17,702 nucleotides of DNA from an uncultured Bacilli bacterium (lineage in GTDB: Bacteria > Bacillota_I > Bacilli_A > RF39 > UBA660): positions 1 through 17,702 of the forward strand of contig CANQYF010000018.1 in the NCBI GenBank assembly GCA_947628075.1, written 5' to 3'. The position numbers and the translations under genes are program-made. Below, one piece after another: positions 6,547 through 13,624 of the stretch; position 1 is the first letter of the stretch; each line of letters opens with the position of its first letter. Under the pieces are notes generated by a model. It was not told the DNA's origin, made no database searches, and saw only the letters and a program-made list of their open reading frames with translations.

Positions 6547-7638
6547 ATGAAAAAAGTTATAGTAACTGGTGATAGACCAACTGGAAAATTACATCTTGGT
6601 CATTACGTTGGTTCAATTAAAAATCGCGTTAAATTACAAGATAGTGGTGAATATGATGAAATATATTTACTTATTGCTGATGATCAAGCCTTAACAGATA
6701 ATTTTATGAATCCTAAAAAAGTTAGAGATAATGTAATAGAATGTGTTATTTTTTATTTAGCTTGTGGCATAGATCCTAATAAAACAACAATATTAATTCA
6801 ATCACAAGTACCAGCCTTAACTGAACTTACATTTTATTATATGAATTTAGTAAGCATTGCTAGACTTTTACGTAATCCAACAGTTAAGACTGAGGTTAAA
6901 TTAAGAGGATTTCAAGAAAGCATTCCTTCTGGTTTTTTAAATTATCCAGTTAGTCAAGCTGCCGATATCACGGCTTTTGATGCAACTTTAGTACCTGTTG
7001 GGGAAGACCAAATGCCAATGCTTGAACAATGTAAGGAAATCGTTCATTCTTTTAATCGTATTTATGGTAATACTTTAGTTATGCCTAATGCTTATTTACC
7101 TGAAAATAAGGTAGCTAGAAGACTTCCTAGTTTAGATGGTAAAAATAAGATGAGTAAATCATTAGGAAATTGTATTTATTTAGATGATAGTGATGAAGAA
7201 ATTACTAAAAAAGTAATGACAATGTATACTGACCCTAATCACTTAAAAGTAAGTGATCCCGGTAAAGTAGAAGGTAATGTTGTTTTTACATATTTAGATG
7301 TTTTTTGTACACCGGAACATTTTAAGAAATACTTGCCAGATTATAAAGATTTAGATGAATTAAAAGAACATTATATAAAAGGGGGCTTGGGAGATGTAAC
7401 CATCAAAAAATTCTTAGCCCAAATCTTGATTGAAATAATTAAACCGATAAGAGAAAAAAGAGAAGAGTTAATTAATAATTTAGATTATGTGTATGATGTC
7501 ATAAAAAAAGGAACTGAGAAAGCTTGCCAAAAAGCCAACGCTACTTTATTAAGAGTTAAAGAAGCAATGGGAATTGATTATTTTGATAATAATAAATTTT
7601 TAGAAGAGATTAAAGAAAAATATAAAAATAATAATTAA
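6547..7638 (+). CDS. trpS: Tryptophanyl-tRNA synthetase
   Basis: This 363-residue class I aminoacyl-tRNA synthetase charges tRNA-Trp. GDRPTGKLHLGHYVG at the N-terminus holds the HIGH-type motif H16-L-G-H19, and KMSKS is at 201-205. Other family landmarks are the segments IADDQALTDN, QSQVPALTEL, RNPTVKTE, YPVSQAADI and VGEDQMP. It is somewhat longer than the roughly 330-residue B. subtilis type, with a charged C-terminal tail. It is monocistronic, with an extended -10 promoter upstream and an intrinsic terminator at its stop. No T-box or trp leader fits in its roughly 20-base leader, so tRNA-sensing control of this gene is not evident. Confidence 0.96.
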   Translation: MKKVIVTGDRPTGKLHLGHYVGSIKNRVKLQDSGEYDEIYLLIADDQALTDNFMNPKKVRDNVIECVIFYLACGIDPNKTTILIQSQVPALTELTFYYMNLVSIARLLRNPTVKTEVKLRGFQESIPSGFLNYPVSQAADITAFDATLVPVGEDQMPMLEQCKEIVHSFNRIYGNTLVMPNAYLPENKVARRLPSLDGKNKMSKSLGNCIYLDDSDEEITKKVMTMYTDPNHLKVSDPGKVEGNVVFTYLDVFCTPEHFKKYLPDYKDLDELKEHYIKGGLGDVTIKKFLAQILIEIIKPIREKREELINNLDYVYDVIKKGTEKACQKANATLLRVKEAMGIDYFDNNKFLEEIKEKYKNNN

Positions 7639-7664
7639 AAAGGTTTTAAAAAAATCTTTTTTTT
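7637..7664 (+). terminator. Intrinsic terminator of trpS
   Basis: AAAAAGGTTTT (7637-7647) pairs with AAAATCTTTTT (7651-7661) with one G-T wobble and an AAA loop, then three more T. It begins one base inside the trpS stop codon TAA. Confidence 0.75.
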
Positions 7665-7689
7665 GTTGAAAACTGGTACATTTTCAACA
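7664..7689. promoter_or_regulatory. Operator-like perfect palindrome upstream of the GH31 promoter
   Basis: TGTTGAAAA (7664-7672) and TTTTCAACA (7681-7689) form a perfect 9-bp inverted repeat around CTGGTACA. It ends 16 bp before the -35 box of the glycosidase promoter and has no T-run after it, so a repressor or activator site is likelier than a terminator. The regulator is not in the window. Confidence 0.5.
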
Positions 7690-7705
7690 TTACAAACGAA
7701 TTAGA

Positions 7706-7734
7706 TTGAAAAAATATTTTAATTTTGATATTCT
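7706..7734 (+). promoter_or_regulatory. Promoter of the GH31 glycosidase
   Basis: -35 TTGAAA (7706-7711), a 17-bp spacer and -10 TATTCT (7729-7734), with TGA giving an extended -10. The start codon follows about 30 bases on. Confidence 0.75.
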
Positions 7735-7764
7735 AATAATAGAAGAAAATGAAGAAGGATGGGT

Positions 7765-10173
7765 ATGGCTAGTTTGGGTGAACATTTTAAAATTAATCCT
7801 GAGACTCTTTTACCTGATAGAAATAATGTATTTAAAGGGGTCAATTATCGTATTACAATTTTAAGTGAACGCTTAATTCGTTTTGAGTATTCCCTAAAAG
7901 GCGAATTTTATGATGGCGCCACTGAAATAGTTCATAACCGGAAGTTTCCTAAGATTAATTTAAAAGTAGAACAAGATGATAAGTTTTTAGTTATAACGAC
8001 CAAATATTTTATTTTACAATATGCCAAAGAAAAACCATATAAAGGACCATCTTTTGCCCCAGATACTAATTTAAAAGTTAAATTAGTTAATACGGATAAA
8101 ATTTGGTATTATAATCATCCTGAAGCAAGAAATTTTAAAGGTAGTGCTTTTAGTATTGAAGACTTTGGGGCCGAAACCAAATTATCTAATGGTCTTTATT
8201 CAACTGATGGCTTTGCCACTTTAGATGATTCTCATTCTCTACTTATTGATAATGATGGTTTTTTAATCTCTCCAACAAATAAAAGACAAGATTTTTATTT
8301 ATTTATTTATAGAAGAGATTTTGGCCTTTGTTTAAAAGATTATTTTACTTTAACGGGATATCCTCCAATAATTCCTAGATATGCTTTAGGAATATGGTGG
8401 AATCGTGATCAAATTTATAGTTTTGAAGATACGGTGCAATTAATTAAAACTTTTAATAAATATGAAATTCCTTTATCGATTTTATTATTAAGTGAATTTT
8501 GGCATCAAAAAGATAAAACCAATTATAATCTATATAAAACCGGTTATACCTTTAATAAAGAATTATTTAAAGATCCAAAGGAATTTATTAAATGTATGCA
8601 CGAAAATGGTGTTCGGGTTGGTCTTAATTTAGATGGCTCTGAAGGCATAAGTGCAATGGAAAATAATTATACCGAGATGTGTAAATATTTAAATTTACCT
8701 ACTGATAAGCCAATTCCTTTTAAAGTTTTAAATCAAGGTTTTATTGTTTGCTATTTTAATTATTTAATAAATCCTTTATATGAAATAGGAGTAGATTTTT
8801 TCTGGCTAGATTCCAAAGATGAAATAGTTACAAGAGCTTTAAATTATTATCATTTTAATGATTATAAAAAATTTCCCGAAAAAAGAGGGATGATTTTATC
8901 GAGAAATGGGGGTAAGGCGGCGCACCTTTATCCAGTTCATTATTCTGGTGAAACTAAAGTTGGTTTTGATACTTTAAAATATTTACCATATTTTAATTCT
9001 ACAAGTAGTAATATTGGCTTATCATGGTGGAGTCATGATGTTGGGGGATATAAAAGTGGTATTGAAGATAGTGAATTATATTTAAGATATGTTCAGTTGT
9101 CAACATATAGTCCGATTTTTAGATTTAGTGCTAAAAGAGGAGCTTATTATAAAAGGGAACCATGGCGTTGGGATATAAAAACTTATACAATAGTTAAAGA
9201 TTATTGTAAGTTAAGACATAAATTAATTCCTTATATATATACGGAAAGTTATAAATATCATAAGACTTGTCTTCCTTTAGTGGAACCTTTATATTATTAC
9301 TATCCGGAAATATTTGATGAGCCAGACTATCGAAATGAATATTATTTTGGTAGTGAATTACTCGTGTCACCAATTACTAAGCCTAAAGATCCAATAATGA
9401 ATCGGGCTGTGGAAAAAATATTTATCCCTAAAGGAATATGGTATGATTTTAAAACAGGTAAAAAATTTATGGGGGGAAAACGTTATGTAACATTTTATAA
9501 GGATGAAGACTATCCGGTATTTGCTAAAGCTGGTTCAATTATTCCTCTTAGTAAATTAGATGATAATATTAATAATACTAATCCACCTAGAAGAATGGAA
9601 ATTGATGTTTTTCCTGGTAAAAGTAATACTTATCGTTTATATGAAGATGATGGTATATCTTCTCTATATGAAGAAGGATACTTTATTATAACAGCGATTG
9701 ATTTTAATTATGCCAAAGATAACTATACTTTATCTTTACAACCAATTGAGGGTAAAACGGGAATAATCCCTAAAGAAAGAGATTATTTAATTCGGTTTAG
9801 AAATATTAGAATACCGGAGAAAATCAATGTTAGTATTAATGATGAAATAATAACTGATTTTGAATCATATCCATCTGATAATGATTTTATCGTTGAAGTT
9901 AAAAATGTCGATACTAGAAAACAATTAGTAGTTAATTGTACAGGTAATAATATTGAATTAGATGCGGTTAGAATTATTAATGAAGATATTAATGAAATTA
10001 TTAATGATTTAAAAATAGAAACATTATTAAAAGAAAAAATTGCCGCGATTGTTTTTAGTGATTTACCAATAAACAAAAAAAGAATCGCTATAAGAAAATT
10101 GAAAAAAGCTGGTTTAAATGAATTATTTATTAAAATGTTTATTAAACTTCTTGAATATATTGAAAAAATTTAA
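7765..10173 (+). CDS. GH31 family glycoside hydrolase (alpha-glucosidase/alpha-xylosidase type)
   Basis: This enzyme of about 800 residues has a GH31 layout: an N-terminal beta domain (LIRFEYS...), a central TIM barrel starting near PPIIPRYALGIWWNRDQ, and C-terminal beta domains with YEDDG. Numbered from the upstream ATG at 7759, the nucleophile is predicted as D351 in FFWLDSKD. WWSHDVGGY (423-431) and PIFRFSAKRG...KREPWRW are family blocks. The acid/base position reads SGETKVGFDTL with E398, where most GH31 enzymes have Asp. A helical tail of about 65 residues, starting ELDAVRIINEDI, extends the C-terminus. The ATG at 7765 is preferred because GAAGAAGGA lies five bases before it and touches the ATG at 7759. 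There is no signal peptide, so it acts in the cytoplasm on imported oligosaccharides. Exact substrate is unknown. Confidence 0.88.
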   Translation: MASLGEHFKINPETLLPDRNNVFKGVNYRITILSERLIRFEYSLKGEFYDGATEIVHNRKFPKINLKVEQDDKFLVITTKYFILQYAKEKPYKGPSFAPDTNLKVKLVNTDKIWYYNHPEARNFKGSAFSIEDFGAETKLSNGLYSTDGFATLDDSHSLLIDNDGFLISPTNKRQDFYLFIYRRDFGLCLKDYFTLTGYPPIIPRYALGIWWNRDQIYSFEDTVQLIKTFNKYEIPLSILLLSEFWHQKDKTNYNLYKTGYTFNKELFKDPKEFIKCMHENGVRVGLNLDGSEGISAMENNYTEMCKYLNLPTDKPIPFKVLNQGFIVCYFNYLINPLYEIGVDFFWLDSKDEIVTRALNYYHFNDYKKFPEKRGMILSRNGGKAAHLYPVHYSGETKVGFDTLKYLPYFNSTSSNIGLSWWSHDVGGYKSGIEDSELYLRYVQLSTYSPIFRFSAKRGAYYKREPWRWDIKTYTIVKDYCKLRHKLIPYIYTESYKYHKTCLPLVEPLYYYYPEIFDEPDYRNEYYFGSELLVSPITKPKDPIMNRAVEKIFIPKGIWYDFKTGKKFMGGKRYVTFYKDEDYPVFAKAGSIIPLSKLDDNINNTNPPRRMEIDVFPGKSNTYRLYEDDGISSLYEEGYFIITAIDFNYAKDNYTLSLQPIEGKTGIIPKERDYLIRFRNIRIPEKINVSINDEIITDFESYPSDNDFIVEVKNVDTRKQLVVNCTGNNIELDAVRIINEDINEIINDLKIETLLKEKIAAIVFSDLPINKKRIAIRKLKKAGLNELFIKMFIKLLEYIEKI

Positions 10174-10179
10174 TATAAT
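10151..10179 (+). promoter_or_regulatory. Promoter of the leucine T-box operon
   Basis: -35 TTGAAT (10151-10156), a 17-bp spacer and -10 TATAAT (10174-10179). The -35 box lies inside the last codons of the glycosidase gene and the -10 starts right after its stop. Transcription would begin near 10186, shortly before T-box stem I. Confidence 0.7.
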
Positions 10180-10214
10180 ACTACTAGATTTTTAATTTAA
10201 TAGATTAAAAAATT

Positions 10215-10400
10215 TAAACAGTTGAACAAAGAGTAGTAATAATATGATTTTTAAAAAGAGAGTTAGTGGTAGGTGTAAACTAATAAAAAGTATTATGAAC
10301 TTGCTTTGGGATGTTATTGGTTAGTTACCTTTATCAACTTTAAAGAAAAAATTAAGGTGGTACCGCGGGTAATTGCTCGCCCTTTAGGTATCATCTTTTT
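10215..10400 (+). ncRNA. T-box riboswitch, leucine-specific (predicted specifier CUU)
   Basis: The conserved T-box AAGGTGGTACCGCGGG starts near 10354. Its UGGU would pair with the tRNA end ACCA, matching the A discriminator of tRNA-Leu. Upstream, CAAAG and TAATA pair with CTTTG and TATTA around an internal loop with AGTAG on the left and TGAACTTG on the right. CTT at 10300-10302 is the likely specifier, and the AGAGAGTTAGTGGTAGGTG stem I apical segment is typical. Downstream, TGGTACC and GGTATCA with GCGGG/CTCGC form the competing terminator, followed by CTTTTTT. Uncharged tRNA-Leu would stabilise the antiterminator and allow transcription of the two downstream genes, ending in leuS. Confidence 0.93.
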
Positions 10401-10415
10401 TGGTAGGAGGATTTT

Positions 10416-10823
10416 ATGGGAACAATGAGTAGATTAGAAGCTGGCATTATATTTTTCTTTATTTTATTTTTAGTTGTTTTTTTCTTTGATTATTTCTTTG
10501 TAAAAAGAAGATATTTAAAAAGATTAAATGGTAAAAAGAAAAAGAAAAAAAATAAAAATAATGAATTAACAGAAATAGTTTATTTAGTTAACAAATTTAA
10601 ATTAGATAAAAGTAGATTACCTTTAAATAAATTATGTTTAGTTTTTTCTTTAATTAATGCATTTATTATATCTTTAGTGGCTGTGTTAGTGCTTTTAATA
10701 GATACCTATATAATATTGCAATTAGTTATTGGTTTTGTTCTTTTAATTGCGCTTATTTATGCATTATATGAATTATTAGGAAGATATTTAGAAAGAAAAG
10801 GTTATGGTAAAAATGGAAAATAG
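10416..10823 (+). CDS. Small three-helix membrane protein under T-box control
   Basis: This 135-residue protein has hydrophobic segments at about residues 9-29, 73-95 and 98-121. A strongly basic loop (KKKKKKNKNN, 40-49) and a conserved-looking stretch (VYLVNKFKLDKSRLPLNKL, 55-73) lie between helices 1 and 2. AGGAGG at 10405-10410 gives a strong ribosome site. It is the first gene after the leucine T-box and overlaps leuS by 20 bases, so it should be made whenever leucyl-tRNA is short. I recognise no enzymatic motif. A membrane role linked to leucine or protein synthesis is only inference; it may simply sit in the operon by history. An alternative ATG at 10425 is less well placed. Confidence 0.7.
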   Translation: MGTMSRLEAGIIFFFILFLVVFFFDYFFVKRRYLKRLNGKKKKKKNKNNELTEIVYLVNKFKLDKSRLPLNKLCLVFSLINAFIISLVAVLVLLIDTYIILQLVIGFVLLIALIYALYELLGRYLERKGYGKNGK

Positions 10824-13212
10824 TAAAATAGAAAAAAAATGGCAAGATATTTGGGAAAAAGAAGGGGTTTTTCATGCCATTAATGGTAGTGAAAAAGAAA
10901 AATATTATATATTAGTTGAATTTCCTTACCCATCTGGTCAAGGTTTACATGTCGGTCATGTTAGAAGTTATACAGCACTAGATGCTTATGCTAGATGTAT
11001 GCGGATGAAAGGTTATAATGTTTTATTCCCAATGGGCTGGGATGCTTTTGGAGCACCAGCTGAACAATATGCAATTAAAAATCATATTCATCCTAAAATG
11101 GCAGTTAAAGATAATATTAAAACATTTAAAAATCAAATAAAATCTTTAGGTATTTCTTTTGATTGGACAAGAGAATTTTCAACAACTGACCCTGAATATT
11201 ATAAATGGACGCAATGGCAATTTTTAAAATTCTATGAACATGGTATGGCATATAAAGCCAAAAAAGATATTAATTGGTGTCCTAATTGTAAGACTGGTTT
11301 ATCTAATGAAGATTCTTCTGGTGGAGTTTGTGAAAGATGTGGAACAAAAGTAGTTCAAAAAGAAAAAGAACAATGGATGCTTAGAATGAGCGATTATTCT
11401 GAATCTTTAATTGAAGGTTTAAATGAGACACATTTTGCGGATAAAATTAAATTAGGTCAAATTAATTGGATAGGTAAAAGTATTGGAGCTGAAGTAGATT
11501 TTAAAATTAAAGATACAGATAAAATAATTAAAGTATATACAACAAGATGTGATACTTTATTTGGGGCTACTTTTATGGTTTTAGCGCCAGAACATCCTAT
11601 TTTAAATGAATTAAAAGATAAAATTGAAAATTTTGATAAAGTCTTAGAATATCAAAAATTTGCTAAAGAGAAGACTACTTTTGAAAGAACAGAACTCCAA
11701 AAAGATAAAACTGGTGTTAAATTAGAAGGAATTGTAGCAAAAAATCCAGTTAATGATGCTTCTGTTGAGGTTTGGATCTCTGATTATGTTATGATGGGTT
11801 ATGGAACGGGTGCTATTATGGCTGTTCCTGCTCATGATGAAAGAGATTATGATTTTGCTCAAAAATATAATATTCCTATTATTCAAGTGTTAGATGGCAA
11901 AGAAGATAATCCAGAAAAACCCGGTTTAATTACAGGTGATGGAATTCATCTTAATTCAGGTTTTCTTGATGGTTTAAATAAAGAAGACGCTATTCAAAAA
12001 ATGCTAGAATTTTTAGAAAAAAATCATATCGGTTGTAAAAAAGTTAATTATCGTTTACAAGATTGGGTATTTTCAAGACAAAGATTCTGGGGAGAACCAA
12101 TTCCTTTAGTTTACTGTGAAAAATGTGGTTGGGTTCCTGTACCAGAAAATGAACTTCCCGTTTTACTTCCAGATGTAGCCGAATATGAGCCAACTGATGA
12201 TGGTGAAAGTCCGCTTGCTAAAATTAGTGATTGGGTTAATACAACTTGTCCTAAATGTGGAGGAAAAGCAAGAAGAGAAACAGATACTATGCCGAACTGG
12301 GCAGGATCTAGTTGGTATTTCTTAAGATATATGGATCCTCATAATGATACTGCCTTTGCATCACCTGAAGCTTTAAAATATTGGGGCAAAGTAGATTGGT
12401 ATAATGGCGGAATGGAACATACAACTAGACATTTACTTTATGCTAGATTTTGGAATCAATTTTTACATAATATAGGATTAGTTCCCAATAGTGAACCTAT
12501 TGATATTAGAGTATCACATGGAATGATTTTAGGGGCTAATAATGAAAAAATGAGTAAAAGCAAAGGTAATGTTGTAAACCCAGATGATATTGTAAAAGAG
12601 TATGGTGCTGATACTTTAAGATGTTATGAAATGTTTATTGGGGATTATGAAAAAGATGCAGCTTGGAGTACTGAATCTTTGAAAGGTTGTAAACGTTTCT
12701 TGGATAAAGTTGAAAGATTAGGCGAAAAACTAAACGATAAAAGTGGATATACTGATGAAACTATTATTCATAAAACAATTAAAAAAGTTACTTATGATTT
12801 ACAAAATATGAAATATAACACAGTTGTATCATCTTTAATGATATTGGTCGGTTTTTTTGAAAAATGTGAATCAATTACTAAGGAAGATTATAGAACATTA
12901 CTAATTCTTTTAAATCCAATCGCCCCACATATAACTGAAGAATTAAATGAAAAGTATAGTTTGGGTGAAATGCTTTGTAAAAGTAAATGGCCTTGTTATG
13001 ATGAAGAAAAAACAATTGACAATAATATAACAATTGGGGTCCAAGTCAATGGTAAATTAAGAGGCTCAGTTGAAATTGTTAAAGATGAAGATAAAGAATC
13101 AGTAATAGAGAAAGCCAAAAAATGTGAAAATGTTATCAAACATTTAGAAGGTAAGGAAATTATTAAAACAATTGTTGTACCAAATAAAATAGTTAATATT
13201 GTTGTAAAATAG
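10804..13212 (+). CDS. leuS: Leucyl-tRNA synthetase
   Basis: This 802-residue class I synthetase charges tRNA-Leu. The HIGH-type motif is HVGH (49-52, in YPSGQGLHVGH) and KMSKS is at 582-586. A zinc-binding segment reads CPNC...CERCG, and a second CxxC pair (CPKC) precedes ETDTMPNWAGSSWYFLRY, the LeuRS catalytic block. The CP1 editing domain is present: TTRCDTLFGATFMVLAPEHP (Cys where Pro is usual in TTRPDT) and GTGAIMAVPAHDERD. The C-terminal anticodon domain ends normally. The start is uncertain between 10804 and the ATG at 10813; both follow AAAAGG. It overlaps the membrane-protein gene by 20 bases, is controlled by the T-box, and ends at a strong terminator. Confidence 0.97.
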   Translation: MVKMENSKIEKKWQDIWEKEGVFHAINGSEKEKYYILVEFPYPSGQGLHVGHVRSYTALDAYARCMRMKGYNVLFPMGWDAFGAPAEQYAIKNHIHPKMAVKDNIKTFKNQIKSLGISFDWTREFSTTDPEYYKWTQWQFLKFYEHGMAYKAKKDINWCPNCKTGLSNEDSSGGVCERCGTKVVQKEKEQWMLRMSDYSESLIEGLNETHFADKIKLGQINWIGKSIGAEVDFKIKDTDKIIKVYTTRCDTLFGATFMVLAPEHPILNELKDKIENFDKVLEYQKFAKEKTTFERTELQKDKTGVKLEGIVAKNPVNDASVEVWISDYVMMGYGTGAIMAVPAHDERDYDFAQKYNIPIIQVLDGKEDNPEKPGLITGDGIHLNSGFLDGLNKEDAIQKMLEFLEKNHIGCKKVNYRLQDWVFSRQRFWGEPIPLVYCEKCGWVPVPENELPVLLPDVAEYEPTDDGESPLAKISDWVNTTCPKCGGKARRETDTMPNWAGSSWYFLRYMDPHNDTAFASPEALKYWGKVDWYNGGMEHTTRHLLYARFWNQFLHNIGLVPNSEPIDIRVSHGMILGANNEKMSKSKGNVVNPDDIVKEYGADTLRCYEMFIGDYEKDAAWSTESLKGCKRFLDKVERLGEKLNDKSGYTDETIIHKTIKKVTYDLQNMKYNTVVSSLMILVGFFEKCESITKEDYRTLLILLNPIAPHITEELNEKYSLGEMLCKSKWPCYDEEKTIDNNITIGVQVNGKLRGSVEIVKDEDKESVIEKAKKCENVIKHLEGKEIIKTIVVPNKIVNIVVK

Positions 13213-13236
13213 AATTCAATGAATTCTATTTTTTTG
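13208..13236 (+). terminator. Intrinsic terminator of leuS
   Basis: AATAGAATTC (13208-13217) and GAATTCTATT (13221-13230) form a perfect 10-bp stem with an AAT loop, followed by T-rich sequence. The leuS stop lies inside the stem. Confidence 0.92.
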
Positions 13237-13359
13237 TCGAAAAATGGAGTACTAAAAATGTTTACAAAATAAAAGAAATAACGTTAAATAGATATTCGAA
13301 GTGTGAAGTGGCGCCGCTAAATCCAAATCAGGGGGTTACTCTTGGGCGGAGGTGGTAAG
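13237..13359 (+). promoter_or_regulatory. Promoter and structured leader of the 35-codon peptide gene
   Basis: A candidate promoter has -35 TTTACA (13261-13266), a 17-bp spacer and -10 TTAAAT (13284-13289). The predicted leader of about 60 nt is far more G-rich than its surroundings, with near-palindromic AGTGGCGCCGCT, a GGGGG run and TTGGGCGGAGGTGG covering the Shine-Dalgarno. TTGGGCGG (13342-13349) recurs with one change as TTGGGTGG at 13482-13489, past the gene, inside the predicted antisense RNA. Confidence 0.5.
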
Positions 13360-13467
13360 ATGAAAGCAAGAACTTTGAATAAAGTATTGTTATTAATTAT
13401 TTTGCTTTTGATTTTAGTAATACTAATTGATAAAACAAAAGACGCCTTTGTATTTATAATACATTAG
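13360..13467 (+). CDS. 35-residue hydrophobic peptide, candidate type I toxin
   Basis: A strong GGAGGTGG site at 13348-13355 precedes the ATG. The peptide starts MKARTLNKV, continues with one unbroken hydrophobic helix rich in Leu and Ile at about residues 9-23, then a charged DKTKDA turn and a short hydrophobic end. Size, one membrane helix, strong ribosome site and long structured leader match membrane-acting type I toxins of Firmicutes (Fst, TxpA, BsrG groups), although I see no sequence match to any. The last 35 or so bases lie under a predicted antisense RNA. It could instead be a small membrane regulator or a leader peptide. Function is inferred from layout only. Confidence 0.6.
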   Translation: MKARTLNKVLLLIILLLILVILIDKTKDAFVFIIH

Positions 13468-13507
13468 CGTCAGTTCAAATTTTGGGTGGCGTGAACTCAC
13501 GCTTCCT
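13430..13507 (-). ncRNA. Predicted antisense RNA opposing the 35-residue peptide gene
   Basis: A minus-strand promoter at 13515-13543 and a minus-strand intrinsic terminator define a transcript of about 75 nt. The terminator is GACGC (13467-13471) pairing with GCGTC (13441-13445), an inner TGTATT/AATACA stem, then TTTTGTTTT. The 5' part folds as GCGTG-AGTT-CACGC, with an alternative AGTTCA/TGAACT pairing that leaves CCACCC in a loop. The RNA overlaps the 3' end of the peptide gene. Its CCACCC segment could also pair with the peptide's GGGCGGAGGTGG leader across the ribosome site. An antitoxin RNA is the natural reading, but no transcription data are available here. Confidence 0.55.
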
Positions 13508-13514
13508 AATATTA

Positions 13515-13543
13515 AGTATAACCAAAAATAGAAAATAAAACAA
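13515..13543 (-). promoter_or_regulatory. Promoter of the predicted antisense RNA
   Basis: Minus strand: -35 TTGTTT (13538-13543), a 17-bp spacer and -10 TATACT (13515-13520). It is back to back with the surface-protein promoter; only 11 bp separate the two -35 boxes. Confidence 0.65.
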
Positions 13544-13554
13544 TCCCTTTTTAC

Positions 13555-13582
13555 TTGACTAGGGGGGGGGTTATTGTATAAT
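13555..13582 (+). promoter_or_regulatory. Surface-protein promoter with a G9 tract in its spacer
   Basis: -35 TTGACT (13555-13560) and -10 TATAAT (13577-13582) are near consensus. The 16-bp spacer contains nine consecutive G at 13562-13570. Slippage by one G would give the optimal 17-bp spacing, so promoter strength should change with tract length. Confidence 0.8.
13562..13570. repeat. Homopolymer G9 tract
   Basis: Nine consecutive G in an otherwise strongly AT-rich intergenic region. This is the longest G run I noticed in the window, and such mononucleotide tracts are prone to slipped-strand mispairing. Confidence 0.9.
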
Positions 13583-13624
13583 AAAATATATAAGAAGAAT
13601 AATAAATAAAGAAGTGTAGAATAT

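Noticed and set aside
6524..7700. ATTACAAACGAA present near both the trpS promoter (6524-6535) and the glycosidase promoter (7689-7700)
   Set aside because: A 12-bp match of AT-rich sequence is expected by chance in a window this size, and the two copies sit at different positions relative to their promoters.
10301..10303. TTG as the T-box specifier codon
   Set aside because: TTG would also mean leucine, but the CTT at 10300-10302 better fits the usual spacing after GAA and the purine that follows; the amino-acid call is unchanged.
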